DNA of 64,000 bases from UBA3537 sp049889395 (GTDB taxonomy: Bacteria > Bacteroidota > Bacteroidia > Flavobacteriales > Flavobacteriaceae). The notes under the pieces were generated by a model. The model saw only the letters and a list, made by a program, of their open reading frames with translations. It was not told the DNA's origin and did no database searches. Shown one piece after another: positions 25,504 through 34,485 of this stretch; positions within the stretch are counted from its first letter, which is position 1, and each line of letters opens with the position of its first letter. The position numbers were made by a program, and so were the translations under genes. The stretch covers positions 1 through 64,000 of the forward strand of contig JBMHDM010000015.1 of NCBI GenBank assembly GCA_049889395.1. Direction: 5' to 3'.

Positions 25504-26847
25504 ATGGAAAAATACATTTACCTCTTTGCTGGATTGATTCTTGGCGCCATAATTGTTTATTTATGGTTGAAACAAAAATCACAGTCAAATAATGCACACC
25601 TTTTAGCAAAATTAGAATTATTAGAGTCTAACTCAGATTTAGAAACTCTAAAACAAAAGCTGAATCAAGTTGAAGAAAAGCTGGAGTTAAAGTCAAACGA
25701 TTACAATGCCTTAGTTCAAGAGCATGCCACTGTAAAAGCACAATCTGAAACGTTGAAAGATAAACTCAATACCCAAAAAGAGGAAATCGAAGCTATGGGC
25801 AAAAAATTCAACACTGAATTTGAAAATATTGCCAATAGAATTTTAAAAACCAACACCGAAACCTTTTCAGAAACGAATAAAGAAAAATTAAAAACGCTTC
25901 TTGAGCCACTCGATCAAAACCTAAAGGCCTTCAAGCAAAAGGTTGAAGACGTCTATTTTAAAGAATCAAGAGAACGCTTCTCTTTGGGTCAAAAAGTTGA
26001 GGATTTGGTTAAACTCAATCACAAAATTAGCCAAGACGCAATCAACCTAACCAAAGCGTTAAAAGGAGATGTCAAGAAGCAAGGCCGTTGGGGAGAAATG
26101 ATTCTTGAAAACATTCTAGAAGCCTCAAACCTTAGAAAGGGTAGCGAATATTTTATGGAATATCAACTTTTTGGACCAGACGGTAAACCTCTTCGCTCCG
26201 AAGTAGAGGGTAAAAAAATGCGACCAGATGTTCTGATAAAATACCCAGATCAACGAAACGTGATTATTGACTCTAAAGTATCACTAAATGCCTTTACACG
26301 ATATTTTGAAGCCACCGAAAAAGAGGCTCAAGATCAGGCATTGAGTGAACACGTTGGAGCCATCAAAAATCACATCATAGCGCTAAGTTCAAAAGGTTAT
26401 GACGATTTTGACAAAACTTTAGATTTTGTCATGATGTTTGTACCTAGCGAGCCAGCTTACATAGCTGCCATGAAAAAAGAACCCAACCTATGGGAATATG
26501 CTTACGAACGCCGAATCCTACTTATGAATCCAACAAACCTCATCACCTCGCTAAAATTGATCGTGGATCTTTGGAAAAGGGAATATCAAAATGAAAATGC
26601 CGTGGCTATAGCCAGTAGAGGTGCCAAACTGTATGACAAATTTGTTGGTTTCGTTGAAAACCTAGAAAAAGTAGGAAAACATATGGCCAATGCACAAAAT
26701 TCATTTGATGATGCTTACAAACAGTTGAGTACTGGAAATGACAACTTGGTACTTCAAGCAACTAAACTCAAAAATTTAGGCGTCAAAAACAAAAAAAACC
26801 TAAATGATGCGTTGGAGAATGATGCTCAATCTTATAAATTAGACTAA
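25504..26847 (+). CDS. rmuC: DNA recombination protein RmuC
   Basis: This 447-residue protein has an N-terminal membrane helix (about 5-22), a coiled-coil region (about 35-180) and the RmuC domain. GRWGEMILENILEASNL begins the domain, and MRPDVLIKYPDQRNVIIDSK carries the PD-(D/E)XK-like residues. DFVMMFVPSEPAY and WEYAYERRILLMNPTNL are further conserved blocks. RmuC limits inversions at short repeats and has been linked to structure-specific nuclease activity. It is followed 6 bp later by a transporter gene. Confidence 0.93.
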   Translation: MEKYIYLFAGLILGAIIVYLWLKQKSQSNNAHLLAKLELLESNSDLETLKQKLNQVEEKLELKSNDYNALVQEHATVKAQSETLKDKLNTQKEEIEAMGKKFNTEFENIANRILKTNTETFSETNKEKLKTLLEPLDQNLKAFKQKVEDVYFKESRERFSLGQKVEDLVKLNHKISQDAINLTKALKGDVKKQGRWGEMILENILEASNLRKGSEYFMEYQLFGPDGKPLRSEVEGKKMRPDVLIKYPDQRNVIIDSKVSLNAFTRYFEATEKEAQDQALSEHVGAIKNHIIALSSKGYDDFDKTLDFVMMFVPSEPAYIAAMKKEPNLWEYAYERRILLMNPTNLITSLKLIVDLWKREYQNENAVAIASRGAKLYDKFVGFVENLEKVGKHMANAQNSFDDAYKQLSTGNDNLVLQATKLKNLGVKNKKNLNDALENDAQSYKLD

Positions 26848-26853
26848 TTACAC

Positions 26854-28242
26854 TTGAATTTTTCCAAAACCATAGAAAAGTTATTTCAAAATTACATCCC
26901 TAGCCCCTTTTCTATTGCCGTAATTTTGACCTTACTGACACTAATCTGTGCGGTACTCTTAACAAACGATCAAGACCAAACGTTCTATGCATTAGAAGTA
27001 TTGTCGTTCTGGGAAAAAGGAATTTGGAATAATAATTTACTGGTTTTTGCATACCAAATGATACTGATCCTGGTCTTGGGTCATGTTCTGGTATTAAGCA
27101 AACCATTCAGGGCGTTGATTTCAACATTAACTCAAAGCATAAAATCTGCTGAAACTGCAGTGATGGTATTGAGCTTAGTCACCATGATAATGGCCTTCAT
27201 AAATTGGGGATTGGGACTCATATTCGGCGCTATCTTTGCAAGGAAAATTGGCGAACATTGTCAAAAGAATAACATACCCATAAATTATCCTTTGGTTGGA
27301 GCTGCAGGATATGTCGGCTTGATGATTTGGCATGGTGGAATCAGTGGGTCAGCCCCAATAAAAGTTTCGGAAAATAATCATCTGAAATCTATTATGAGCG
27401 GAATTAGTGATTTAGAGGTGGTTAGTAACCTTCCAGAAAAAATTGGATTTGATTTAACCATTTTCAGTTACTCCAACCTTATAACATATTTGATATTGTT
27501 AATCATCATTCCGCTAGTTTTTTGGATATTACAAAAACGCTCAACTCCTCAAAAGGAACCCGTACAATTGATTTCGAACTCAAAAGAAAAGCCTATACAA
27601 ACTTTAGATTCTGGGATTAAACATCCAAAAATTGATCACTCTAAAACTGTATCAATTCTATTTGGAAGCCTGATCTTAATTAGCTTTTATTGCAATTACT
27701 CTAATCAAGTTTTAGCCCTGCAGATCACACCCAATGCACTGAATCTTTTTATGTTTGGATTGGCCATATTACTTCATGGAAACTTCCAATCATTCCTAGA
27801 AGCTCTAAAACAGGCTGTCAAAGGGTCTTCTGGAATTTTAATTCAATTCCCCCTCTACTTTGGAATCATGGGAATCATGAAAGAAAGTGGCCTGATATTA
27901 CTAATTTCCGATAGCTTTATCGCAATTTCTAATGAAACCACGTTACCCATATTTACATTTTTAAGTGCAGGACTGGTCAATATCTTTGTCCCCAGTGGCG
28001 GTGGCCAATGGGCCATTCAAGGTCCCATTATCGTTGAAGCAGCTATGCAACTAGGGGTCCCAATCGAGAAAGTCATAATGGCATTGTCCTATGGGGACCA
28101 AGTGACCAACATGTTGCAACCATTTTGGGCCCTTCCTCTTCTTGCTATAACGGGTTTAAAAGCTAAGCAAATTTTGCCTTACAGCCTTATCATGATGGGG
28201 ATTGGAAGTATAATTTTTATAATAAGCTTGTTAATTTTTTAA
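26854..28242 (+). CDS. AtoE-type short-chain fatty acid transporter family protein
   Basis: This 462-residue membrane protein has about a dozen hydrophobic segments and starts at TTG. Family traits are YIPSPFSIAVILTLLT near the N-terminus, FINWGLGLIFGAIFARKI, the MIWHGGISGSAP loop and FVPSGGGQWAIQGPI late in the protein. Characterised AtoE moves short-chain fatty acids such as acetoacetate or butyrate. The next gene, a lipoprotein acetolactate decarboxylase, begins at the adjacent base, so transport of a related 2-hydroxy/keto acid is possible. It is separated from rmuC by 6 bp and forms the middle of a three-gene run. Confidence 0.85.
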   Translation: MNFSKTIEKLFQNYIPSPFSIAVILTLLTLICAVLLTNDQDQTFYALEVLSFWEKGIWNNNLLVFAYQMILILVLGHVLVLSKPFRALISTLTQSIKSAETAVMVLSLVTMIMAFINWGLGLIFGAIFARKIGEHCQKNNIPINYPLVGAAGYVGLMIWHGGISGSAPIKVSENNHLKSIMSGISDLEVVSNLPEKIGFDLTIFSYSNLITYLILLIIIPLVFWILQKRSTPQKEPVQLISNSKEKPIQTLDSGIKHPKIDHSKTVSILFGSLILISFYCNYSNQVLALQITPNALNLFMFGLAILLHGNFQSFLEALKQAVKGSSGILIQFPLYFGIMGIMKESGLILLISDSFIAISNETTLPIFTFLSAGLVNIFVPSGGGQWAIQGPIIVEAAMQLGVPIEKVIMALSYGDQVTNMLQPFWALPLLAITGLKAKQILPYSLIMMGIGSIIFIISLLIF

Positions 28243-28956
28243 ATGATGAATCTTAAGTTTTATTCCTTGTATATTATTCTTTTGCTTATGACAACATCGT
28301 GTCATCAAAAAAAGCAGGTTTTACCCGACAATTTTTTTACTGTTGCCGCTATGAAAGATGTGATGTGGAAAGGCAAGTTAGGCCCAAAAATTGATTTGGA
28401 CACTTTGACACCAAGCAAAGGATTGTATGGCCTAGGACCTGAAAGCTACCTGACTGGCGAAATTTTAATTGATAATGGTACAACTTACGTATCTCGGGTG
28501 GGCCAAAATAACGCCATGCAAGTCTTCAAAACAAATCAAACATCGGCACCATTTTTTGTGTACAGCCGAGTTCAAGGATGGGATAGTATATCTTTACCCG
28601 AAACTATAAAAACTATTAAAGATTTAGAATCTTACATTGGTGGGCTTTCAAAAAACAAAATCCAGCCGTTTGCTTTCAAACTACAGGGGACCATCAATGA
28701 AGCAGTGATTCACATACAAAACTTACCAAAAAACACAGCTGTTTCTTCTCCAAAAGAAGCACATCAAGGACAAGTCGATTACAAATTGATGAACGAACAA
28801 GCAACCATTGTAGGGGTTTACTCAACCAATCATCAAGGCGTTTTCACCCATCACGATAGTTTTCTACACATGCATTTAATTACAAATGACAAACAAAAAA
28901 TGGGTCATTTGGACGCTGTTAATTTTCGAGAAATGATGATATATTTACCAAAATAA
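28243..28956 (+). CDS. acetolactate decarboxylase, predicted lipoprotein
   Basis: This 237-residue protein has a lipoprotein signal ending MTTSC (Cys20). The mature part matches alpha-acetolactate decarboxylase, which converts acetolactate to acetoin: GLYGLGPESYLTGEI is the family start. The zinc ligands are seen in HMHLITNDKQKMGHLDAVNF (His-x-His and a later Gly-His), with GVFTHHDSF before them. A lipid anchor places it in the envelope, which is unusual for a pathway normally cytoplasmic, although secreted members exist in Brevibacillus. It directly abuts the AtoE-like transporter gene. Confidence 0.85.
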   Translation: MMNLKFYSLYIILLLMTTSCHQKKQVLPDNFFTVAAMKDVMWKGKLGPKIDLDTLTPSKGLYGLGPESYLTGEILIDNGTTYVSRVGQNNAMQVFKTNQTSAPFFVYSRVQGWDSISLPETIKTIKDLESYIGGLSKNKIQPFAFKLQGTINEAVIHIQNLPKNTAVSSPKEAHQGQVDYKLMNEQATIVGVYSTNHQGVFTHHDSFLHMHLITNDKQKMGHLDAVNFREMMIYLPK

Positions 28957-28972
28957 TAGTTCTTATTATTTT
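28950..28972. terminator. short AT-rich hairpin between convergent genes
   Basis: AAAATAATA (28950-28958) pairs with TATTATTTT (28964-28972). It overlaps the stop regions of the decarboxylase gene and the convergent phosphatase gene and could end transcription in both directions, but the stem is only A/T pairs. Confidence 0.35.
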
Positions 28973-30090
28973 GAACCCCAACCCGTTAATGCAATAATTT
29001 TATGAAAAATTTCCGTGTTCTCGTAAACGCCACCAAACACCTCTGAACCAGGCCCATATGCAAACACAGGTATAAGGGTCGCAGAGTGTCCGCCAGTAGA
29101 AAACTTTGGCTCGAGCTTGGAATAGCTACTGTAAACTTTCCCTTCGTCATTAATATAATTTTCCCCAGCTAAAGTAAAGCCACCTGTTTCATGATCAGCA
29201 GTGACAATGACCAATGTTTCACCATCTCTTTCGGCAAAGTCTAAAACTTTTCCAATAGTATCATCAAAATCAATTAGCTCCGTAATCAAATACTCCACAT
29301 CGTTGTCATGACCTGCCCAATCGATTTGAGAGCCTTCTGACATCAGAAAAAATGGGGCATCATTTTGATGCAAGAATTGCATCCCTTGAAGGGTTGCTTG
29401 GGATAAAAAGTCCCCACGGGACTCGAGAACTTTGGGCATACCGTCATTGGCTAATATATATCCTTGCTTGGTATTTTTTTTTATGTCGTCGAAGGGCCGT
29501 AACGACAAAGTGTCTATTGCAAAATTTTCGCGAAATAGATCATCAATTAGGTTGACTCCATCTTGTCGATCTCTAAAAAATTCAAGACCACCTCCAGCGA
29601 AAAAATCCACATTGGAATGAGCCATTTGACTGGCAATCTCCTCCTCCATATCTCTATGGGCTGCGTGTGCATAAAAACTCGCTGGCGTGGCATGTGTAAT
29701 TGAAGAGGTGGCTACCAAGCCTATTTTGACATCACTTTGCGCTGCTAATTCGGTTATATTTATCATATCCGTTTTATCATCTCCAACACCAATGGCACCA
29801 TTGTAGGTTTTTTCGCCACAGGCAAAAGCTGTCCCACTAGCAGCAGAATCTGTAATGTCTTGTCTGGAAGAAGAGGTTTTAATCAGTCCAATCTGTGGAA
29901 AACGGGCATAATTAACCGCAGACTTTTTGTAATAAAAAGCAGAAGATATTTGGGATAAACCCGTTCCGTCTCCAACAAGTAAGACTACATTTTTTGGGAG
30001 AACTTTTGAATTGGATTCCTTTTTTTGATTACAACTACTAAACAAAATAATTGAGGCTAAAACAAAAAGTAGAGAAGCAGGTTTAATCAT
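28966..30090 (-). CDS. alkaline phosphatase (PhoA superfamily), lipoprotein
   Basis: This 374-residue protein has a signal ending LFSSC (lipobox). Catalytic features are VVLLVGDGTGLSQISSAF (first metal-binding aspartate), the nucleophile serine in DSAASGTAFACG, THATPASFYAHAAHRDMEEE, SQIDWAGHDNDVE and TADHETGGF with the later GGHSATLIPVFAYGPG, which give the zinc ligands. These enzymes release phosphate from monoesters outside the cytoplasm. It is convergent with the acetolactate decarboxylase gene and divergent from the T9SS gene at 30190. Confidence 0.92.
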   Translation of the reverse strand: MIKPASLLFVLASIILFSSCNQKKESNSKVLPKNVVLLVGDGTGLSQISSAFYYKKSAVNYARFPQIGLIKTSSSRQDITDSAASGTAFACGEKTYNGAIGVGDDKTDMINITELAAQSDVKIGLVATSSITHATPASFYAHAAHRDMEEEIASQMAHSNVDFFAGGGLEFFRDRQDGVNLIDDLFRENFAIDTLSLRPFDDIKKNTKQGYILANDGMPKVLESRGDFLSQATLQGMQFLHQNDAPFFLMSEGSQIDWAGHDNDVEYLITELIDFDDTIGKVLDFAERDGETLVIVTADHETGGFTLAGENYINDEGKVYSSYSKLEPKFSTGGHSATLIPVFAYGPGSEVFGGVYENTEIFHKIIALTGWGSK

Positions 30091-30159
30091 TTTCTATGTA
30101 GTTTAAAGTTTTTACAAATTTAGATTCACAAAATTAAATAAATATCAACAGAAAATCAC

Positions 30160-30167
30160 TAAATTTG
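30160..30167 (+). promoter_or_regulatory. candidate -7 promoter element for the T9SS gene
   Basis: TAAATTTG matches the Bacteroidota -7 consensus and lies 22 bp before the ATG at 30190. No matching -33 TTTG was seen at the usual spacing. Confidence 0.35.
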
Positions 30168-30189
30168 AAAACTAACCAATTTAATTAAC

Positions 30190-31935
30190 ATGATCCGTCC
30201 AAAAAGAGACAATTTTTATCTCAATAAGTCATTTCATTTTTTTTGTTGTTTAATTCTAATCGTAACCAGTCTGGATTCCAATGCACAATTGGGGTTCTGT
30301 AGTGGAAGTTCAGGTGATCCTATTTTTGAAGAAAATTTTGGTGCTGGGGTGGGTAATACCGCTCTTCCTCCTGGAACTACCACATATGCGTACGATTCAG
30401 GTTTCCCCAACGATGGATTTTATACTGTAAGAAATGGTTCTTTTGGAAATGGATACGATTGGCTAGAAATTAACGACCATACCCCCAATGATACTGATGG
30501 TAGATTTTTAATTGTAAATGCTGGATTCAACCCGGGTGAGTTTTATCGAACTACAATCAATGGCTTGTGCGAATTTACAACTTATGAATTCTCAGCATGG
30601 TTGATTAATTTGCTCAAAGTTCCTGGATTTTGTGTCGATCTTGGAATTGAAATACCAATCAATGTTAGATTCCAAATTTGGGATATTACCGAATCTACGC
30701 TATTAGCGAGCGGAGATACTGGAGATATTTATGCAACTGCTACCCCATCTTGGGGTCAATTTGGATTGGTTTTTCAAACCGTTGAAAATCAAGAATCCGT
30801 CATTTTAAAAATGCTCAACAACGGTGCTGGTGGTTGTGGAAATGACTTGGCAATTGATGATATTGAATTTAAATCTTGTGGCGACTCAGTTATTGTTACA
30901 GATGAAAACAACAATACATCAGTAACAGCCTGTGACAACGAAACGCCCTTTGACACGACCCTAACTGCTACTCCAGATTTTTTGGTATTCACGTCTCATT
31001 TCTATCAATGGCAAGAGAGCAGCGATGGAGATACATGGATGGATATTAGTGGAGAGACAAATCCAACTTTAGACGTTTCAATTACCGATGAAGGATTTTT
31101 CCGGACTAAAGTTGCCGAATATCAGGATAATTTAGACAATGATCAGTGTGTACTATTTTCGGAAGTATTTCAGGTATTTATCAATCCTAATCCTCCTACT
31201 CCTGTCAGCTCTGGAGATGTTTTATTTGACTGTGCTGTTGGGCAAGCTACGCTTTCAGTATCAACCTCAGAAAACACAACTGTCAGTTGGTATGATTCTC
31301 CAACTGGTGGCCAACCAATTCAAACAAACAGCCTAACGTTCATAGCTACTGAAGTGGGAACATTTTATGCTGAGGCCGTTGATGTTACTACAGGTTGTGT
31401 ATCGATCGCGAGAACAGCTATTAGCACTGTCAATAATACCGATTCACCAACCGCAATTCCGTCTCAAAACTTTTGTGATTCTGTAACGCTTCAAGCAATT
31501 GAAATTGAAGGAACAAACATTCAATTCTATGCTGATGCATTGGCGACTTCACCTCTAAACTTTTCGGATATTATTAATGAAACAACTGTTGTTTATGCTT
31601 CTCAAACAATCGATGATTGCGAGAGTGTTAGCTTAGTTGAAATTTTAATAGTAATAGAAAATTGTGATATTATTATACCCCAAGCCATTTCGCCAAATAA
31701 TGATGGATTGAATGATGTTTTTGAGATCCAGAACCTTTATGATATCCATGAGAACCATACATTGAAAATTTACAACAGGTATGGAAGCTGTGTATTTGAA
31801 GGTAACAACAATTCAAAATGGATGGGACAGTCGAAAGAAGGCGAAACTGTACCTGTTGGCACTTACTTTTATGTTTTAGAATTAAACAATTCTGAAAGCG
31901 AAATATTTACTGGCTGGGTGTACTGCAACTATTAG
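30190..31935 (+). CDS. secreted protein with gliding-motility-type (T9SS type B) C-terminal domain
   Basis: This 581-residue protein carries a signal sequence (hydrophobic FHFFCCLILIVTSL, cleavage near SNAQ). An N-terminal jelly-roll-like adhesive domain (about 33-230, cysteine-containing) is followed by immunoglobulin-like strands such as TVSWYDSPTGGQPIQ. The last 85 residues are the type B sorting domain: AISPNNDGLNDVFEI, then LKIYNRYGSCVFEGNN, ending FTGWVYCNY. Such proteins leave the cell through the type IX system and stay on the surface or are released. The binding target is unknown. It is convergent with the GLPGLI gene. Confidence 0.85.
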   Translation: MIRPKRDNFYLNKSFHFFCCLILIVTSLDSNAQLGFCSGSSGDPIFEENFGAGVGNTALPPGTTTYAYDSGFPNDGFYTVRNGSFGNGYDWLEINDHTPNDTDGRFLIVNAGFNPGEFYRTTINGLCEFTTYEFSAWLINLLKVPGFCVDLGIEIPINVRFQIWDITESTLLASGDTGDIYATATPSWGQFGLVFQTVENQESVILKMLNNGAGGCGNDLAIDDIEFKSCGDSVIVTDENNNTSVTACDNETPFDTTLTATPDFLVFTSHFYQWQESSDGDTWMDISGETNPTLDVSITDEGFFRTKVAEYQDNLDNDQCVLFSEVFQVFINPNPPTPVSSGDVLFDCAVGQATLSVSTSENTTVSWYDSPTGGQPIQTNSLTFIATEVGTFYAEAVDVTTGCVSIARTAISTVNNTDSPTAIPSQNFCDSVTLQAIEIEGTNIQFYADALATSPLNFSDIINETTVVYASQTIDDCESVSLVEILIVIENCDIIIPQAISPNNDGLNDVFEIQNLYDIHENHTLKIYNRYGSCVFEGNNNSKWMGQSKEGETVPVGTYFYVLELNNSESEIFTGWVYCNY

Positions 31936-31953
31936 TTGAGTATGGATAGCCTA

Positions 31954-32784
31954 TTAGCGTCGACGCATTCGGTTATTTCTAAACTCAACCATTTTAGTTT
32001 GAATAATATCTTGATATTCGGATTTGGTCACTTTAGTCCCCTTTGTTGGTGCTTCAATTTTGAGAACCTCATTGGTGTTCAAAATAAGCTTGGAACACAA
32101 CATTGTGGTGTCTCCAGCACTAACTTCCAGTATTAGACCTGGCAAGCCCCAATATTCAGATGGTCCATGACGAACCGGAATTTGTGGAGAATACCATGCT
32201 TCTATTTGGGTAACCTCAACAGGTTTTTCAGTTGTTTCAGTAGCGTTTTTTGATTGACTAGTTCGCATTCTAGCCCAAGAAAAGGAATACCAAAGTAAAT
32301 CATCTGTTGGGACAAAAGTAGTAGCCTTATAACACATGTAGCTGCCAATCGTTTTGGTTTCTCCTGATAACGTCCATTGCATATTTTGGAGATTGTCTTT
32401 AACTAAAAATTTCTTGCCATAGAATTCCTGTTGTTGTATTTGAGTATTTGTTTTGACGTTTTTATAGTTTTCGCCCGCTGCAAAGTTTTTACCCCATGAG
32501 TCGGTTGCGCCAGAAATGGCATCCAATTGTTCTTCTTCAACAAATAGGGATTCTTCCTTATTGAAGATTAATGTGTATTCTTTTTCCAATCTATTTTTAA
32601 GGCGGGCTGCAACTTGTTTTTTTTGAGCCTCACTCATTCTTGCCCCCCATCGACCCAAGTCTAATGTTGATTTTGAAACATAAACAGCTTTTCCTTGAAA
32701 CGTACCCGAAGGCTTTAACTCTGCCTCAATCATAAAGAGTGGCGTAATTAACAACAGGGTTAGTTTTAAAACATTAGAAATCAT
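31954..32784 (-). CDS. GLPGLI family protein
   Basis: This 276-residue secreted or periplasmic protein has a hydrophobic start (MISNVLKLTLLLITPLFMI). It carries the family signature YWGLPGLILEVSAG preceded by AWYSPQIPVRHGP. GLPGLI proteins are restricted mainly to Bacteroidota, are poorly characterised and often accompany TonB-dependent or envelope functions. The C-terminus is basic (FRNNRMRRR). It stands alone between the T9SS gene and the CotH gene. Confidence 0.88.
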   Translation of the reverse strand: MISNVLKLTLLLITPLFMIEAELKPSGTFQGKAVYVSKSTLDLGRWGARMSEAQKKQVAARLKNRLEKEYTLIFNKEESLFVEEEQLDAISGATDSWGKNFAAGENYKNVKTNTQIQQQEFYGKKFLVKDNLQNMQWTLSGETKTIGSYMCYKATTFVPTDDLLWYSFSWARMRTSQSKNATETTEKPVEVTQIEAWYSPQIPVRHGPSEYWGLPGLILEVSAGDTTMLCSKLILNTNEVLKIEAPTKGTKVTKSEYQDIIQTKMVEFRNNRMRRR

Positions 32785-32874
32785 AGCCTAAAAGTATTAG
32801 TGGTCAATACAAAACTAATGTAATATGACTTGTTGGGATTTTAGTTTATAAAAACATTAACACTATTGGCAAGC

Positions 32875-34398
32875 TTACAATTCTTGTGCTAACCAATTTA
32901 ATCGAATAGTTAACCATTGTTTGAGATGATTAACTTCTTCTTGATAGGTATCATACCATACCGGATTTGGCCAAACATAGGTTCCTAGCGTTTGCCATGT
33001 ATCATAGTTTATGGTTTGAGAATCATCGAGATATATGCTAGAGGAATCAATAAAAGAGTGGAAGTAATCTAAACTGTTATAAAAATATTCAAATCTCGTT
33101 TGAACTTGATTTTGAAAATAGGGATCTTCAAACATTCGACTAATCCACAAATTCTCTTTGATCCAGAACCCCTCAGGGTATTCGGGGTCTGCATAATCCA
33201 CATTACCATAAGACAAATCAAAATCCCATAAGGGTCCCATTTTAATCTTTCCGCCGGGGCTATAAGTAAAATAAATACTTGAAAACCACTTGGCATCTAC
33301 GGTCTTCGAAATTTCATTAATCAAAAACCAATCTACAAAGGAGTCTACATCAATATAAGAACGATATCCAGAATCTGGATCTGTAAAATTGGGTCCAAAA
33401 AGAGCACTTTCAAAATTATTTATATGTGATTCAATAAGCTGATATTCAGAAGAATCTAATTGAACTTCGGGGTCTTTTATGTTGAATACATTGGAAGGGT
33501 AATTTTGAGTATAAATTGTAGGGGTGAAATAAACATCATCGGGTGCTATTCTATAGTCTTGATCTATTTCAACTAAAAATCCTTCATCGCCAATGGGCAC
33601 TCTATTGTTTGTTTTCTCCACTTTTTGAGCCACCAAATAGGTACCTTGATGAACATTGTTTATAAATAATTCTACAAATTCGGCACTGGGTGTATAATTC
33701 AAATGACTCAAAGCACCCATTTCAAAAGTAAGTTTATTACGCAATAACGTCTTATCAGAATATTCCGCCAAAAGGATCCAACGTCTGTCATCAGGCATAC
33801 CTAAAACAGCGGTTTTGTTGTCAAATTCAATCTGATAGGGTTTTTTAGGATGCATCCATGTAGAATTACCCCGACCTCTGATTTTCATAGAGGCTAATTC
33901 TAAATCATCAAAATTTAAACCACCATAAATCGAAGAAAATCCTAATACATAATCGGTTTTCGAATCAATAGGGCTATTGTCTGTATTAATGTAGAGAATG
34001 GGCAGACCCGTAAAGTAAGTTAGCCTAATCTTATAGTTTGTTGTTATTGATTCGTCTGTATTGATCGCCGATATGATAACTTCTTTTCCGAAATTATGAG
34101 GTGTCACTTCGTTTTCAAAGACATCATTATCTAACAGAACTGTTGCATTAACTTGAGATATTGCTACACTGGCAACCAGATTGAAAATATCTACCTCAAA
34201 AGGAACATGAGCTGAAAAGGTATCAATTCCATTGAATTCTAGGTTGATATCCTGAGTAATCGAAGGATTATATTCAGATTTGAAACTTACAGATAGAATC
34301 TCTGCGGCATCGGCAGTTGGATTGGCAGGTAAAATACCACCAATTTCTTCGTCTTGACATCCTAAAACTATCAATAAAAGAAATATAAATTTTCTCAT
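32875..34398 (-). CDS. CotH-family kinase-like lipoprotein
   Basis: The start at the ATG at 34398 gives a lipoprotein signal MRKFIFLLLIVLGC followed by QDEEIGG. This acidic run after the cysteine resembles the surface-export signal of Bacteroidota lipoproteins. About residues 140-430 are a CotH domain: RGRGNSTWMHPKKPYQIEFD, GMPDDRRWILLAEYSDKTL and MGPLWDFDLSYGN, the last with the conserved DxD-type acidic pair. CotH proteins are atypical secreted protein kinases in spores and polysaccharide-related loci. It is divergent from the acidic Kazal-like lipoprotein with the same CxxEEIG start, so the two may be co-displayed. Confidence 0.87.
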   Translation of the reverse strand: MRKFIFLLLIVLGCQDEEIGGILPANPTADAAEILSVSFKSEYNPSITQDINLEFNGIDTFSAHVPFEVDIFNLVASVAISQVNATVLLDNDVFENEVTPHNFGKEVIISAINTDESITTNYKIRLTYFTGLPILYINTDNSPIDSKTDYVLGFSSIYGGLNFDDLELASMKIRGRGNSTWMHPKKPYQIEFDNKTAVLGMPDDRRWILLAEYSDKTLLRNKLTFEMGALSHLNYTPSAEFVELFINNVHQGTYLVAQKVEKTNNRVPIGDEGFLVEIDQDYRIAPDDVYFTPTIYTQNYPSNVFNIKDPEVQLDSSEYQLIESHINNFESALFGPNFTDPDSGYRSYIDVDSFVDWFLINEISKTVDAKWFSSIYFTYSPGGKIKMGPLWDFDLSYGNVDYADPEYPEGFWIKENLWISRMFEDPYFQNQVQTRFEYFYNSLDYFHSFIDSSSIYLDDSQTINYDTWQTLGTYVWPNPVWYDTYQEEVNHLKQWLTIRLNWLAQEL

Positions 34399-34485
34399 AC
34401 TCAAATATATAACTATGTTTGTAATAAATTTAATTTTATTAAACATAATCATTGTCTAAATTATACTCTGACAAAAACTAATGCT

